62,018 nucleotides of DNA, taken from positions 1-62,018 of the forward strand of contig CAYFMW010000005.1 of assembly GCA_964344335.1 (NCBI GenBank). Direction: 5' to 3'. The DNA is from RUG11894 sp964344335. Lineage in GTDB: Bacteria > Bacillota > Clostridia > Peptostreptococcales > Anaerovoracaceae. Below the pieces are notes generated by a model. The model was not told the DNA's origin. It worked only from the letters and a program-made list of their open reading frames with translations, and searched no databases. The position numbers and the translations under genes are program-made. Shown one piece after another: positions 49,955 to 57,315 of the stretch. Positions within the stretch are counted from its first letter, which is position 1, and each line of letters begins with the position of its first letter.

Positions 49955-51229
49955 ATGTTTATAGATAAAGCAACTATTAAAATTAAATCGGGCAAGGGCG
50001 GAAACGGAGCTGTCTCCTTCAGAAAGGAAGCCTTCGTTCCTCAGGGCGGTCCCGATGGCGGAAACGGAGGAAGGGGCGGAGATGTCGTCTTTGAAGTCGA
50101 CTCAGGCCTTCGCACTCTGATGGATTTCCGATACAAAACCAAATATAAAGCGGAGAACGGTGAGGACGGCCGCGGCAAAAAGCAGTTCGGCAAGGACGGG
50201 GAGGATCTTGTGATAAGAGTTCCCGAAGGCACTGTTATAAGGGACGCCGAAAGCGGTCTTTTGATGGCCGATCTTAAGGAGAAGGGGACGCGATTCGTTG
50301 CGGCTAAAGGCGGTAGAGGCGGACGCGGCAACGATATGTTCAAGAATTCCGTGCGGCGGGCTCCGAATTTTGCGGAAGCCGGGGGCGCTGCGCGCGAAAG
50401 AGTTGTAATACTTGAGCTTAAATTGATTGCGGATGTCGGGCTCGTAGGATTTCCGAATGTCGGAAAATCAACTCTGCTATCGGTATCCACGAATGCAAAC
50501 CCGAAGATAGCCGGATATCATTTCACTACCCTTACGCCGAATTTAGGGGTAGTCAATATCTTCGACAAGAGCTTTGTAATGGCCGATATTCCGGGAATAA
50601 TTAAAGGTGCGAGCGAAGGAGCCGGACTCGGGCTCGATTTCCTCAAGCATATCGAGCGGACCAGAATGCTGATTCATGTGGTCGATGTCGCCGGAAGCGA
50701 AGGCAGAGATCCCAAGGATGATTTCGACAAGATAAATGCCGAGCTCAGTTCATACAGCTCTAAACTTGCCGATAAACCCCAGATAGTCTGCGCGAATAAG
50801 ATGGATATCTGCGCGCCGGAAGATTATGAAGAATTTAAGGAATATGTCAATTCCAAAGGTTATAAAGTTTACCCCTGCAGCGCGCCCATACATCAGGGCG
50901 TAGACGAGCTGCTCAAGGCCACCTTGACTATACTCCTTTCGCTTCCTGAAGAGGAGGAACCCGTTATCGAATTTGAGGATATTGCACTTCAGCAGGAGGC
51001 TGATTACAGAAAGGTATATATTGAAAGAACTCCGGAGGGCTTTTTGCTTACGGGTAAACAGCTTAAAAAAATATTCGACTCCACGAATTTCAACGACGCC
51101 GGATCTCTGCGTCACTTGTACAAGTATATTGAAAACAGCGGCGCAAAGGAAGAGATGCTCAGTATGGGTCTCGAAGAGGGCGATACCGTAACCGTCATAG
51201 ATTACGACTTTGAATACTATGATGACTGA
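49955..51229 (+). CDS. obgE: GTPase Obg
   Basis: Essential ribosome-associated GTPase involved in 50S assembly and stress signalling. The glycine-rich Obg fold covers ~1-158 (GGNGAVSFRKEAFVPQGGPDGG). The G domain has GFPNVGKSTLL near residue 165, DIPGII near 212, and NKMD near 282. The C-terminal OCT domain starts near 345 (RKVYIERTPEGFLLTGKQLKKIF). Length 424 residues. Start lies ten bases after the rpmA terminator, with no strong GGAGG visible. Confidence 0.96.
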   Translation: MFIDKATIKIKSGKGGNGAVSFRKEAFVPQGGPDGGNGGRGGDVVFEVDSGLRTLMDFRYKTKYKAENGEDGRGKKQFGKDGEDLVIRVPEGTVIRDAESGLLMADLKEKGTRFVAAKGGRGGRGNDMFKNSVRRAPNFAEAGGAARERVVILELKLIADVGLVGFPNVGKSTLLSVSTNANPKIAGYHFTTLTPNLGVVNIFDKSFVMADIPGIIKGASEGAGLGLDFLKHIERTRMLIHVVDVAGSEGRDPKDDFDKINAELSSYSSKLADKPQIVCANKMDICAPEDYEEFKEYVNSKGYKVYPCSAPIHQGVDELLKATLTILLSLPEEEEPVIEFEDIALQQEADYRKVYIERTPEGFLLTGKQLKKIFDSTNFNDAGSLRHLYKYIENSGAKEEMLSMGLEEGDTVTVIDYDFEYYDD

Positions 51230-53078
51230 TTTTCAGACAAAATTGGACAGATTGCTGCCGCGGGTTGAAAAGCCCGCGCGCTATATAGGCGGGGAACTTC
51301 ACAGCGTCGTCAGAAAAGCTGACGCTTCGCAGCTGCGATTCGCCTTTTGTTTTCCTGACAGCTACGAGATAGGGATGTCCTACATGGGGCTCAGTATCCT
51401 CTACCATCTTTTGAACAAGACCGATCATACCTATTGCGAGCGCTGCTTTACGCCGGCTCCCGATATGGCCGAAGAGATGAGAAGGGCGGAGCTTCCGCTT
51501 TTCACTCTCGAAACCAAGACCCCTCTGTCCGAGATGGATATAATCGGCTTTACGCTGCAATACGAGCTTTGTTACAGCAACATTCTTCTGATGTTGCAGT
51601 TATCGGGAATTCCTGTGAGAACTTCCGAGCGTACGGATAAGCACCCGCTGATAATTGCCGGAGGCCCCTGCGCCTTCAATCCCGAGCCTATTGCGGATTT
51701 CTTCGATGTGATTTTGCTCGGAGACGGCGAGGAGTTGCTTCCCGAGTTTTGTAGAATCTATGCCGAGTTCAAGGCGCAAGGCAAAGGCCGCCAAGAATTC
51801 CTCGAAGAAGTTTCTCTGCTCCAAGGCGTCTACATTCCTTCGTTTTACGCAGTCGAGCGGGATGGGGACGGAAAGTATCTGAGCCATAGGAAACTGCGGG
51901 AATGCGCACCGAACAAGGTACTCAAGGCCATCGTGCGCGATATAGACAAAGTTGATTTTCCTAAGGAGAGCATAGTTCCTCTTATAGAGGTGGTTCACGA
52001 TCGTTCCGTCGCCGAGCTCTTTAGAGGTTGCAGCGCGGGCTGCAGATTCTGCCAGGCGGGCATGATTTACAGACCGGTCCGCGAGCGAAGCGAGGACAGG
52101 GTTATGGATATCGCAGTGAGCCAACTCGAGAGCAGCGGGCACGAGGAATTGTCGCTTCTTTCGCTTTCGACCTCGGATTACACCCGCTTTGAGTCTCTGG
52201 TAAGCAGGCTCAAGGATTACTGCAGGGATAATATGGTCAACCTATCCCTTCCATCTCTGCGCATGGATAATTTCAGCTTCGAGCTCCTCGACGAGATTCA
52301 GGGAAACCGCAAATCAGGACTCACATTTGCACCCGAGGCCGGTACTCAGAGGCTGAGGGATATAATAAACAAGAATATTACCGAGGAGCATATCTTCGGG
52401 AGCCTCGGGCGCGCCCTCGAGATGGGCTGGACTTCGGTAAAGCTCTACTTTATGATAGGCCTTCCCGGAGAGACCCGCGAAGACCTCGACGGGATTGTGG
52501 ATCTGGCTGCCAGAATTATGGATATGGCTCGCGAACAGAATAGGGGAAAAGTCGGACGCTTTAATGTTTCGGTCTCCGTATCCAACTTCGTTCCCAAGCC
52601 CTGCACCCCCTTTATGTGGGCAAGGCAGGACAGCCCGGAAGAGTTCAAGGACAAGCAATTCTATCTGAAGGACGAACTAAAGAAGATTAAAGGTGTATCC
52701 TACCGCTATCACGACCCCTTTGCCTCCATGCTTGAGGCGGTCTTTGCAAGGGGCGGAAGGGAACTTTCCCCGGTGCTCGAGCGTGCCTCCGAGCTCGGCG
52801 CCTGCTTCGATGCCTGGACGGAGGGCTTTAAAGAGGGCATATGGAGACAAGTTCTCGAAGAATTCGGAATCGACGAATATTACCCGGCCCTTGCGGGAGG
52901 CGATACTTCTTCCGTTCTGCCCTGGGAAATTGTCGACTGCGGAGTAAGCAGAGAATACTTGCTTTCCGAATGGGAGAGGGCGATGCGTGGCGATACCACG
53001 AAGGACTGCAGGTACGGTTGCAACGGCTGCGGAGTAAACGAATACACAAGCTGCGATTGGGGCGGGATCTATGCATAG
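51222..53078 (+). CDS. TIGR03960-family radical SAM protein
   Basis: A ~618-residue protein: an N-terminal B12-binding-like domain (LLPRVEKPARYIGGE; SYEIGMSYMGLSILYHLLN; GGPCAFNPEPIADFFD) and a radical-SAM domain with CSAGCRFCQAGMIYRPVRERS near residue 275, then FAPEAGTQRLRDIINK. The C-terminus is cysteine-rich (CRYGCNGCG). The start is one of two adjacent ATG codons (51219 or 51222) overlapping obgE. Always paired with the DUF2344 protein that follows. Substrate not established. Confidence 0.88.
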   Translation: MTDFQTKLDRLLPRVEKPARYIGGELHSVVRKADASQLRFAFCFPDSYEIGMSYMGLSILYHLLNKTDHTYCERCFTPAPDMAEEMRRAELPLFTLETKTPLSEMDIIGFTLQYELCYSNILLMLQLSGIPVRTSERTDKHPLIIAGGPCAFNPEPIADFFDVILLGDGEELLPEFCRIYAEFKAQGKGRQEFLEEVSLLQGVYIPSFYAVERDGDGKYLSHRKLRECAPNKVLKAIVRDIDKVDFPKESIVPLIEVVHDRSVAELFRGCSAGCRFCQAGMIYRPVRERSEDRVMDIAVSQLESSGHEELSLLSLSTSDYTRFESLVSRLKDYCRDNMVNLSLPSLRMDNFSFELLDEIQGNRKSGLTFAPEAGTQRLRDIINKNITEEHIFGSLGRALEMGWTSVKLYFMIGLPGETREDLDGIVDLAARIMDMAREQNRGKVGRFNVSVSVSNFVPKPCTPFMWARQDSPEEFKDKQFYLKDELKKIKGVSYRYHDPFASMLEAVFARGGRELSPVLERASELGACFDAWTEGFKEGIWRQVLEEFGIDEYYPALAGGDTSSVLPWEIVDCGVSREYLLSEWERAMRGDTTKDCRYGCNGCGVNEYTSCDWGGIYA

Positions 53079-53757
53079 ATATCTATTGGCTTTCTACAAA
53101 AAAGGATATATGCGTTTTATCTCTCACCTCGACTTGCAGAGGCTCTTTCGCCGCAGCATGAAGAGGGCGGGGATCGAACCCGCCTACACTGGGGGCTTCA
53201 ATCCGCACGAGCGCCTTTACATTGCTCAGCCTTTGTCTCTGGGTTTTGAGAGCGAGAAGGACTATTTTGAAATCTATTCCGAGCGACTGTATGAACCTTC
53301 CGCGCTATCCGAGATGTTCAATTCCGCGCTGCCTGAAGGCATCAAGATAACTTTTTGCCGGGAAATCTCGCTCGAAGGCAGAAAAATATCCGCAAGGATG
53401 GATTGGAGCGAATATCGGGCAATTTTTCTTACTGATAAAAGACCGGATATTGAGGGCTTTCTCGCACAGGAAAGGATTTGCGTTCTCAGGCGCGATAAGC
53501 GCAGTAAAAAGGCGGTCGAGCGCGAAATTAAAGCTTTGATACGATCGCTTGAGTGCGTGCTTTATAGCGATGGCGTGGCAATGCTTAATATGGTTCTAAG
53601 GAGCGCCGCAAACGAGACGCTCAACCCCGCGAGCCTTCTGGAATCCCTCTGCGAATTTTCAGGAATTGAAATTTCGCGCGAAGATATGCGGATAACGAGG
53701 CTCGATTCATTTCTCGATGTAAAAGGCGAGCTTGTGCCGCTCTCGGAGGCTCGATAA
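53071..53757 (+). CDS. TIGR03936/DUF2344 radical-SAM-associated protein
   Basis: A 228-residue partner of the preceding radical-SAM protein, which it overlaps by 8 bp. The conserved start YLLAFYKKGYMRFISHLDLQRLFRRSMKRAG and the GFNPHERLYIAQPLSLGFESEKDYFEI segment define the family. In many Bacillota this pair stands near rng and rplU. Here rng is absent from the window. Function unknown, probably part of an RNA- or protein-modifying complex. Confidence 0.88.
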   Translation: MHRYLLAFYKKGYMRFISHLDLQRLFRRSMKRAGIEPAYTGGFNPHERLYIAQPLSLGFESEKDYFEIYSERLYEPSALSEMFNSALPEGIKITFCREISLEGRKISARMDWSEYRAIFLTDKRPDIEGFLAQERICVLRRDKRSKKAVEREIKALIRSLECVLYSDGVAMLNMVLRSAANETLNPASLLESLCEFSGIEISREDMRITRLDSFLDVKGELVPLSEAR

Positions 53758-53801
53758 ATAATATCTCGGATTAACGCGGGGCAATTCTATAGTATAAAAT
53801 T

Positions 53802-53832
53802 AAAAAGGTGGGCAGCCTGCCCACCTTTTTTT
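53802..53832 (+). terminator. Intrinsic terminator after the radical-SAM pair
   Basis: AAAAAGGTGGGC (53802-53813), loop AGCCT, GCCCACCTTTTTTT (53819-53832). The A-tract/T-tract symmetry would let it work in both directions. Confidence 0.92.
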
Positions 53833-53889
53833 AGTTTTCCGATGCTAACTTTATTATATAGATTTTTCAATATTCCAGGAGGTTGAGTT

Positions 53890-55167
53890 ATGGGAAAACG
53901 ATTATTGTCGATATTCATGACGGTATGCCTGATTTTTTCTTCCTTCGTTCTAAGCGCTTTCGGCGCCGTCGAAAAGACCGATATAAGCGTCTTCAGCGAT
54001 GTGCCGAAGGATAGCTGGTATGCCGGGGAGATAGCTAAGGCTGTCGCCATGAAGAGTTTTGCAGGCTCCGGCGCGTTGATGCGGCCGCAGGATCCCGTAA
54101 CCAGGCAGGAAGCATTTACGGTGCTGGCCAAGGTCTTTAAGCTTGAAGACGGCAAGGCCGATTCCCTCGATGCTTTTAAAGATGCCGCGGATGTAAGCTC
54201 GTGGGCAATCGGAAAGCTCTCGGCTCTATACGAAGCGGGATACATAAGCGGCAGCAACGGACAGCTTAAACCGCTGGCGCCCATAAGTCGCGCGGAATTC
54301 GCTCAGATCATGTACAACATGGTGCAGGTATATATCAGTTCTGCAGGAACCTATACAGAGCTTGCAGAAGGGAATGTAATGGTAAATGCACCGGGCGTCG
54401 TATTTAAGGATATGGAAGTCAAGGGAGATGTAATTGTCGGCGACGGTGTAGGTGACGGTGACTTCACCCTCGACAATGTCAAGATAAACGGTCGCCTCGT
54501 GGTGAGAGGCGGAGGTGAAAATTCCATAATCATCAGGAACAAAACCAGCGTAGGAAATCTGATTGTCAGCAAGAGCGCCAGCGGAGGCCTGCGGGTTCGT
54601 ACCGAGCAGGGTTGCCGGGTGGAGATTATACATATCGACGACGGCAAAGATGATGTTATCCTCGAGGGCGAGTTTAACCGGGTTGTTGTGGAATCCGATA
54701 ATAGAATTCTTCTCAAAGATGCCGATGTTACGAGCCTGAGTCTGGCTGCCGAAAACAGCAATGTAAGCCTGCATGGGAACACAAAAGTTACGCTGGCGGA
54801 AATAGAGCAGAAAGCCGGGGGCTCCAAGCTGAACATCGGCAAAGAAGCTACGGTATATACCCAAAGCGGATTCGACAAAGCATTGGCCGGCGATTACACC
54901 GATGTATATCTGCATGAAGGCTGCTATGCGGAGATAAAAGAAGACACGACAACTGCGAAGCATATCGGCCTCGATCCCGGGTGCTCAATTGGGGATATGC
55001 CTGAACAGGATCGCCCGACAATTGAACTAAACAGTGGCACAAGACTCGAAAACCATAATACTGTGCGCGTCTATCCCATCGGGAAAATCCGGGTTATGCC
55101 GGGAGCGAACCTGAGCGGAAACGAGCCTGTTGTAGATGATGGCGGTATAGTCGAATACATTAATTGA
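53890..55167 (+). CDS. Secreted SLH-domain protein with beta-helix-like repeats
   Basis: A signal peptide (~1-25, KRLLSIFMTVCLIFSSFVLSAFGA) is followed by two S-layer-homology domains: FSDVPKDSWYAGEIAKAVAM (~33-80) and FKDAADVSSWAIGKLSALYEAGYI (~95-140), each ending in a PxxRxE/Q-type motif (PVTRQEAF, PISRAEFA). The remaining ~270 residues are repetitive short strands (VFKDMEVKGDVIVGD, LDNVKINGRLVVRGGGENSIII, and so on) typical of right-handed beta-helix or polymer-forming proteins. Probably anchored to secondary cell-wall polymers. Two rather than three SLH copies. ATG after AGGAGG. Confidence 0.85.
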   Translation: MGKRLLSIFMTVCLIFSSFVLSAFGAVEKTDISVFSDVPKDSWYAGEIAKAVAMKSFAGSGALMRPQDPVTRQEAFTVLAKVFKLEDGKADSLDAFKDAADVSSWAIGKLSALYEAGYISGSNGQLKPLAPISRAEFAQIMYNMVQVYISSAGTYTELAEGNVMVNAPGVVFKDMEVKGDVIVGDGVGDGDFTLDNVKINGRLVVRGGGENSIIIRNKTSVGNLIVSKSASGGLRVRTEQGCRVEIIHIDDGKDDVILEGEFNRVVVESDNRILLKDADVTSLSLAAENSNVSLHGNTKVTLAEIEQKAGGSKLNIGKEATVYTQSGFDKALAGDYTDVYLHEGCYAEIKEDTTTAKHIGLDPGCSIGDMPEQDRPTIELNSGTRLENHNTVRVYPIGKIRVMPGANLSGNEPVVDDGGIVEYIN

Positions 55168-55192
55168 AGCTAATTGAAAGGTCTTCAGTCGC

Positions 55193-55230
55193 TCGCCCGG
55201 GGGATATTTCCCCCGGGCGATTTTGTTTTT
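55193..55230 (+). terminator. Intrinsic terminator after the SLH gene
   Basis: CGCCCGGGGG (55194-55203), loop ATATTT, CCCCCGGGCG (55210-55219), then ATTTTGTTTTT. Confidence 0.92.
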
Positions 55231-55352
55231 GCTTACTAATAAAAGGAAGGCAATGGAACCGGCATAAAGTAAATTGCTGCACTTAAAGATCCCAGGGTCT
55301 TTCCTTCCTATACATAATATGGTAATATATGGATATAAAGGAGGATAATGTA

Positions 55353-55784
55353 ATGAAGCCGCCCATGATTAATTTTAGAAAAATCAATCTGCGCAAGATA
55401 ACGAATGCGGTGATTTGGGTCTTCTGTGCGATCTCTGCGGCAGGCAGTATTAACACATATTTACATGGGCGCGCAGTGGAAGGGCCTAAGGTGATGTATG
55501 CCGTTCAAAGAGAGATTCCGATAGATGAAATGGAGTCTGAACTATCCGATGTGCATCAGGGCGGTGCGAAAGAGATCGATGAGGCTGAAAAGAAGATAAA
55601 TATAAATACGGCAAACAGCGAAGAGCTGCAACTTTTAAAAGGCATAGGTCCCTCCAAGGCAAAGGCTATAATTGAATATCGGGAGGCCTATGGAGGATTT
55701 CTTGTTTTGGAAGAAATAATGGAAGTGAAAGGGATAGGGCAGGCGACATTCAATTCTATAAAAGATAGTATTTGCATAAATTGA
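55353..55784 (+). CDS. ComEA-like helix-hairpin-helix protein
   Basis: The ATG at 55353 with AAAGGAGG upstream gives 143 residues; an ATG at 55329 overlaps that site. One N-terminal membrane helix (~16-37, NAVIWVFCAISAAGSI) and a variable stretch lead to a tandem HhH module (~82-143): ININTANSEELQLLKGIGPSKAKAIIEYRE, then LEEIMEVKGIGQATFNSIKD. ComEA family members bind incoming DNA at the cell surface. The SLBB domain of long ComEA is missing, and no comEC is nearby, so a competence role is only possible. Confidence 0.8.
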   Translation: MKPPMINFRKINLRKITNAVIWVFCAISAAGSINTYLHGRAVEGPKVMYAVQREIPIDEMESELSDVHQGGAKEIDEAEKKININTANSEELQLLKGIGPSKAKAIIEYREAYGGFLVLEEIMEVKGIGQATFNSIKDSICIN

Positions 55785-55843
55785 CTAAGGCCTATCTTTT
55801 CGTAAGTATCGATGCATTCTAGCTCAAGCAATGTACCCATCAA

Positions 55844-55872
55844 TTGACGAAAATAGCGATAAATATTATAAT
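55844..55872 (+). promoter_or_regulatory. Promoter for DUF896-mnmA
   Basis: TTGACG (55844-55849), 17-bp spacer, TATAAT (55867-55872). No LexA box is seen, although DUF896 (YnzC) is SOS-linked in B. subtilis. Confidence 0.7.
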
Positions 55873-55895
55873 GCTAAGCGATAAGGGGGATTCCG

Positions 55896-56126
55896 ATGCT
55901 TACGGACTTAGTTACGGATGAAGAGCTCGCCAGGATAAACGAGTTGGCAAGAAAGAAGAAAACGGAAGGGCTTACTGAGAGCGAGACAGCAGAGCAGGCA
56001 AAGCTTAGGGAAAAATTTCTCGCAAATTTCCGCAAGCGCTTTCAGGAGCAGCTCGAATGCATAGAGATTGTCGAGCCTGACGATCCGAGATTGCTTGAGC
56101 AGAGGGCGAAGAACAGAAACAACTGA
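55896..56126 (+). CDS. DUF896 (YnzC-family) small protein
   Basis: A 76-residue helical protein with the family core ELARINELARKKKTEGLTESE followed by EQAKLREKFLANFRKRFQEQL. Function is unknown; in B. subtilis ynzC belongs to the SOS-induced yneA operon. Here it is instead cotranscribed with mnmA, whose ATG overlaps its TGA, while the YneA-like gene is 5.5 kb away. Confidence 0.9.
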   Translation: MLTDLVTDEELARINELARKKKTEGLTESETAEQAKLREKFLANFRKRFQEQLECIEIVEPDDPRLLEQRAKNRNN

Positions 56127-57175
56127 TGAATCAAAACGGTCTTAAAAAAGTTCTTCTAGGATTTTCTGGAGGTGTCGACAGCAGCGCCGCAGCGCTGATA
56201 CTGAAGGAGCGCGGCTACGAAGTTGCGCCTCTTTATTTTAATGTTCTGCCCGAAACAGATTCGTTGCAGCTTAATAAGGCCGAAAATGCGGCCTCTGCGC
56301 TCGGCTTAGAACTTCTCAGCACAGATATATCAAAAGAATTCGAAAAACTCGTAATTCAGCCGTTTTTGGCCCGGAGACGAGCCGGAATTACTCCGAATCC
56401 TTGCGTAAACTGCAATCCTGCCGTCAAGTTTGCACTGTTCAAAAGAATTGCCGACGAAATCGGAGCCGAGTTTATCGCTACCGGCCACTTCGCACGCATC
56501 GATGACGGACCCGGAGGCAGGCGCATTTACAGGGCACGCTGTGCGGATAAGGATCAGTCATATATTCTCTATAGACTTAATCCCGATATCATTTCGAGAC
56601 TCATTCTGCCTATCGGCGATGCCGACTCCAAGGAAGAATTGAGGGAGCTGCTAAGAAATCACGGAATCCCGAGCAGCGAGGAAAAGGAGAGTCAGGATAT
56701 GTGCTTTGTAGTCGGCGAAAGTTCCGCTGACTTTATCGCTGCGAGAGGCTGCTGCGGCAAGAGTGGTCGATTTCTTTTGAGCGACGGTAGCGTGGTCGGC
56801 GAACATGGCGGGGTTGCGCTTTATACGGTCGGTCAGCGCAAGGGCCTGGGCCTGGCGCTCGGTAAACCTTATTATGTAAAGTCTCTGAACGCAGATACCG
56901 GAGATATCTTGCTGGCAGAGGATGCACAGCTCTACGATAACGAAGCATTTGTGGAGAATCTCTTTTGGCAGGGCGAAGCTCCGGCGGAGGGTTCACGCCT
57001 AATGTGCAAACTAAGGTACACGGCCAAGGAAGCCCCCTGCAGAGTCTATAAAAATGAGGGCGGACTGATTGCTGAATTCGAGCGGCCCATGAGGGCGATA
57101 ACTCCCGGTCAGTCTGCAGTTTTCTACAACGGTGACTTGTTGGAAGGTGGGGGATATATTCACCCAAGGCCTTGA
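56126..57175 (+). CDS. mnmA: tRNA-specific 2-thiouridylase MnmA
   Basis: Thiolates U34 of Lys, Glu and Gln tRNAs using ATP and a sulfur carrier. PP-loop FSGGVDSSAAA near residue 14. The two catalytic cysteines are in TPNPCVNCN near 95 and ESQDMCFV near 192. DKDQSYILYRL near 140 and TVGQRKGLGLALGKPYYV near 235 are family signatures, with TPGQSAVFY near the end. Length 349 residues, slightly short. The overlap with DUF896 implies translational coupling. Confidence 0.9.
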   Translation: MNQNGLKKVLLGFSGGVDSSAAALILKERGYEVAPLYFNVLPETDSLQLNKAENAASALGLELLSTDISKEFEKLVIQPFLARRRAGITPNPCVNCNPAVKFALFKRIADEIGAEFIATGHFARIDDGPGGRRIYRARCADKDQSYILYRLNPDIISRLILPIGDADSKEELRELLRNHGIPSSEEKESQDMCFVVGESSADFIAARGCCGKSGRFLLSDGSVVGEHGGVALYTVGQRKGLGLALGKPYYVKSLNADTGDILLAEDAQLYDNEAFVENLFWQGEAPAEGSRLMCKLRYTAKEAPCRVYKNEGGLIAEFERPMRAITPGQSAVFYNGDLLEGGGYIHPRP

Positions 57176-57315
57176 CTTTTCAATGTGTATAGCCGTATGA
57201 TTAAAAGAATGGATAGCATCATTTGCAAGCTGTAAGGAAACTGATTACAAGCAGTAAATTCGCGTAAGGAGCAAAAGACGATTAAGATAATTAATTTATT
57301 TCCGGAGGATTTTTA

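Noticed and set aside
57176..57315. Possible T-box riboswitch before alaS
   Set aside because: The leader is only 140 bp and has neither the AGGGTGGNACCGCG core nor a terminator hairpin.
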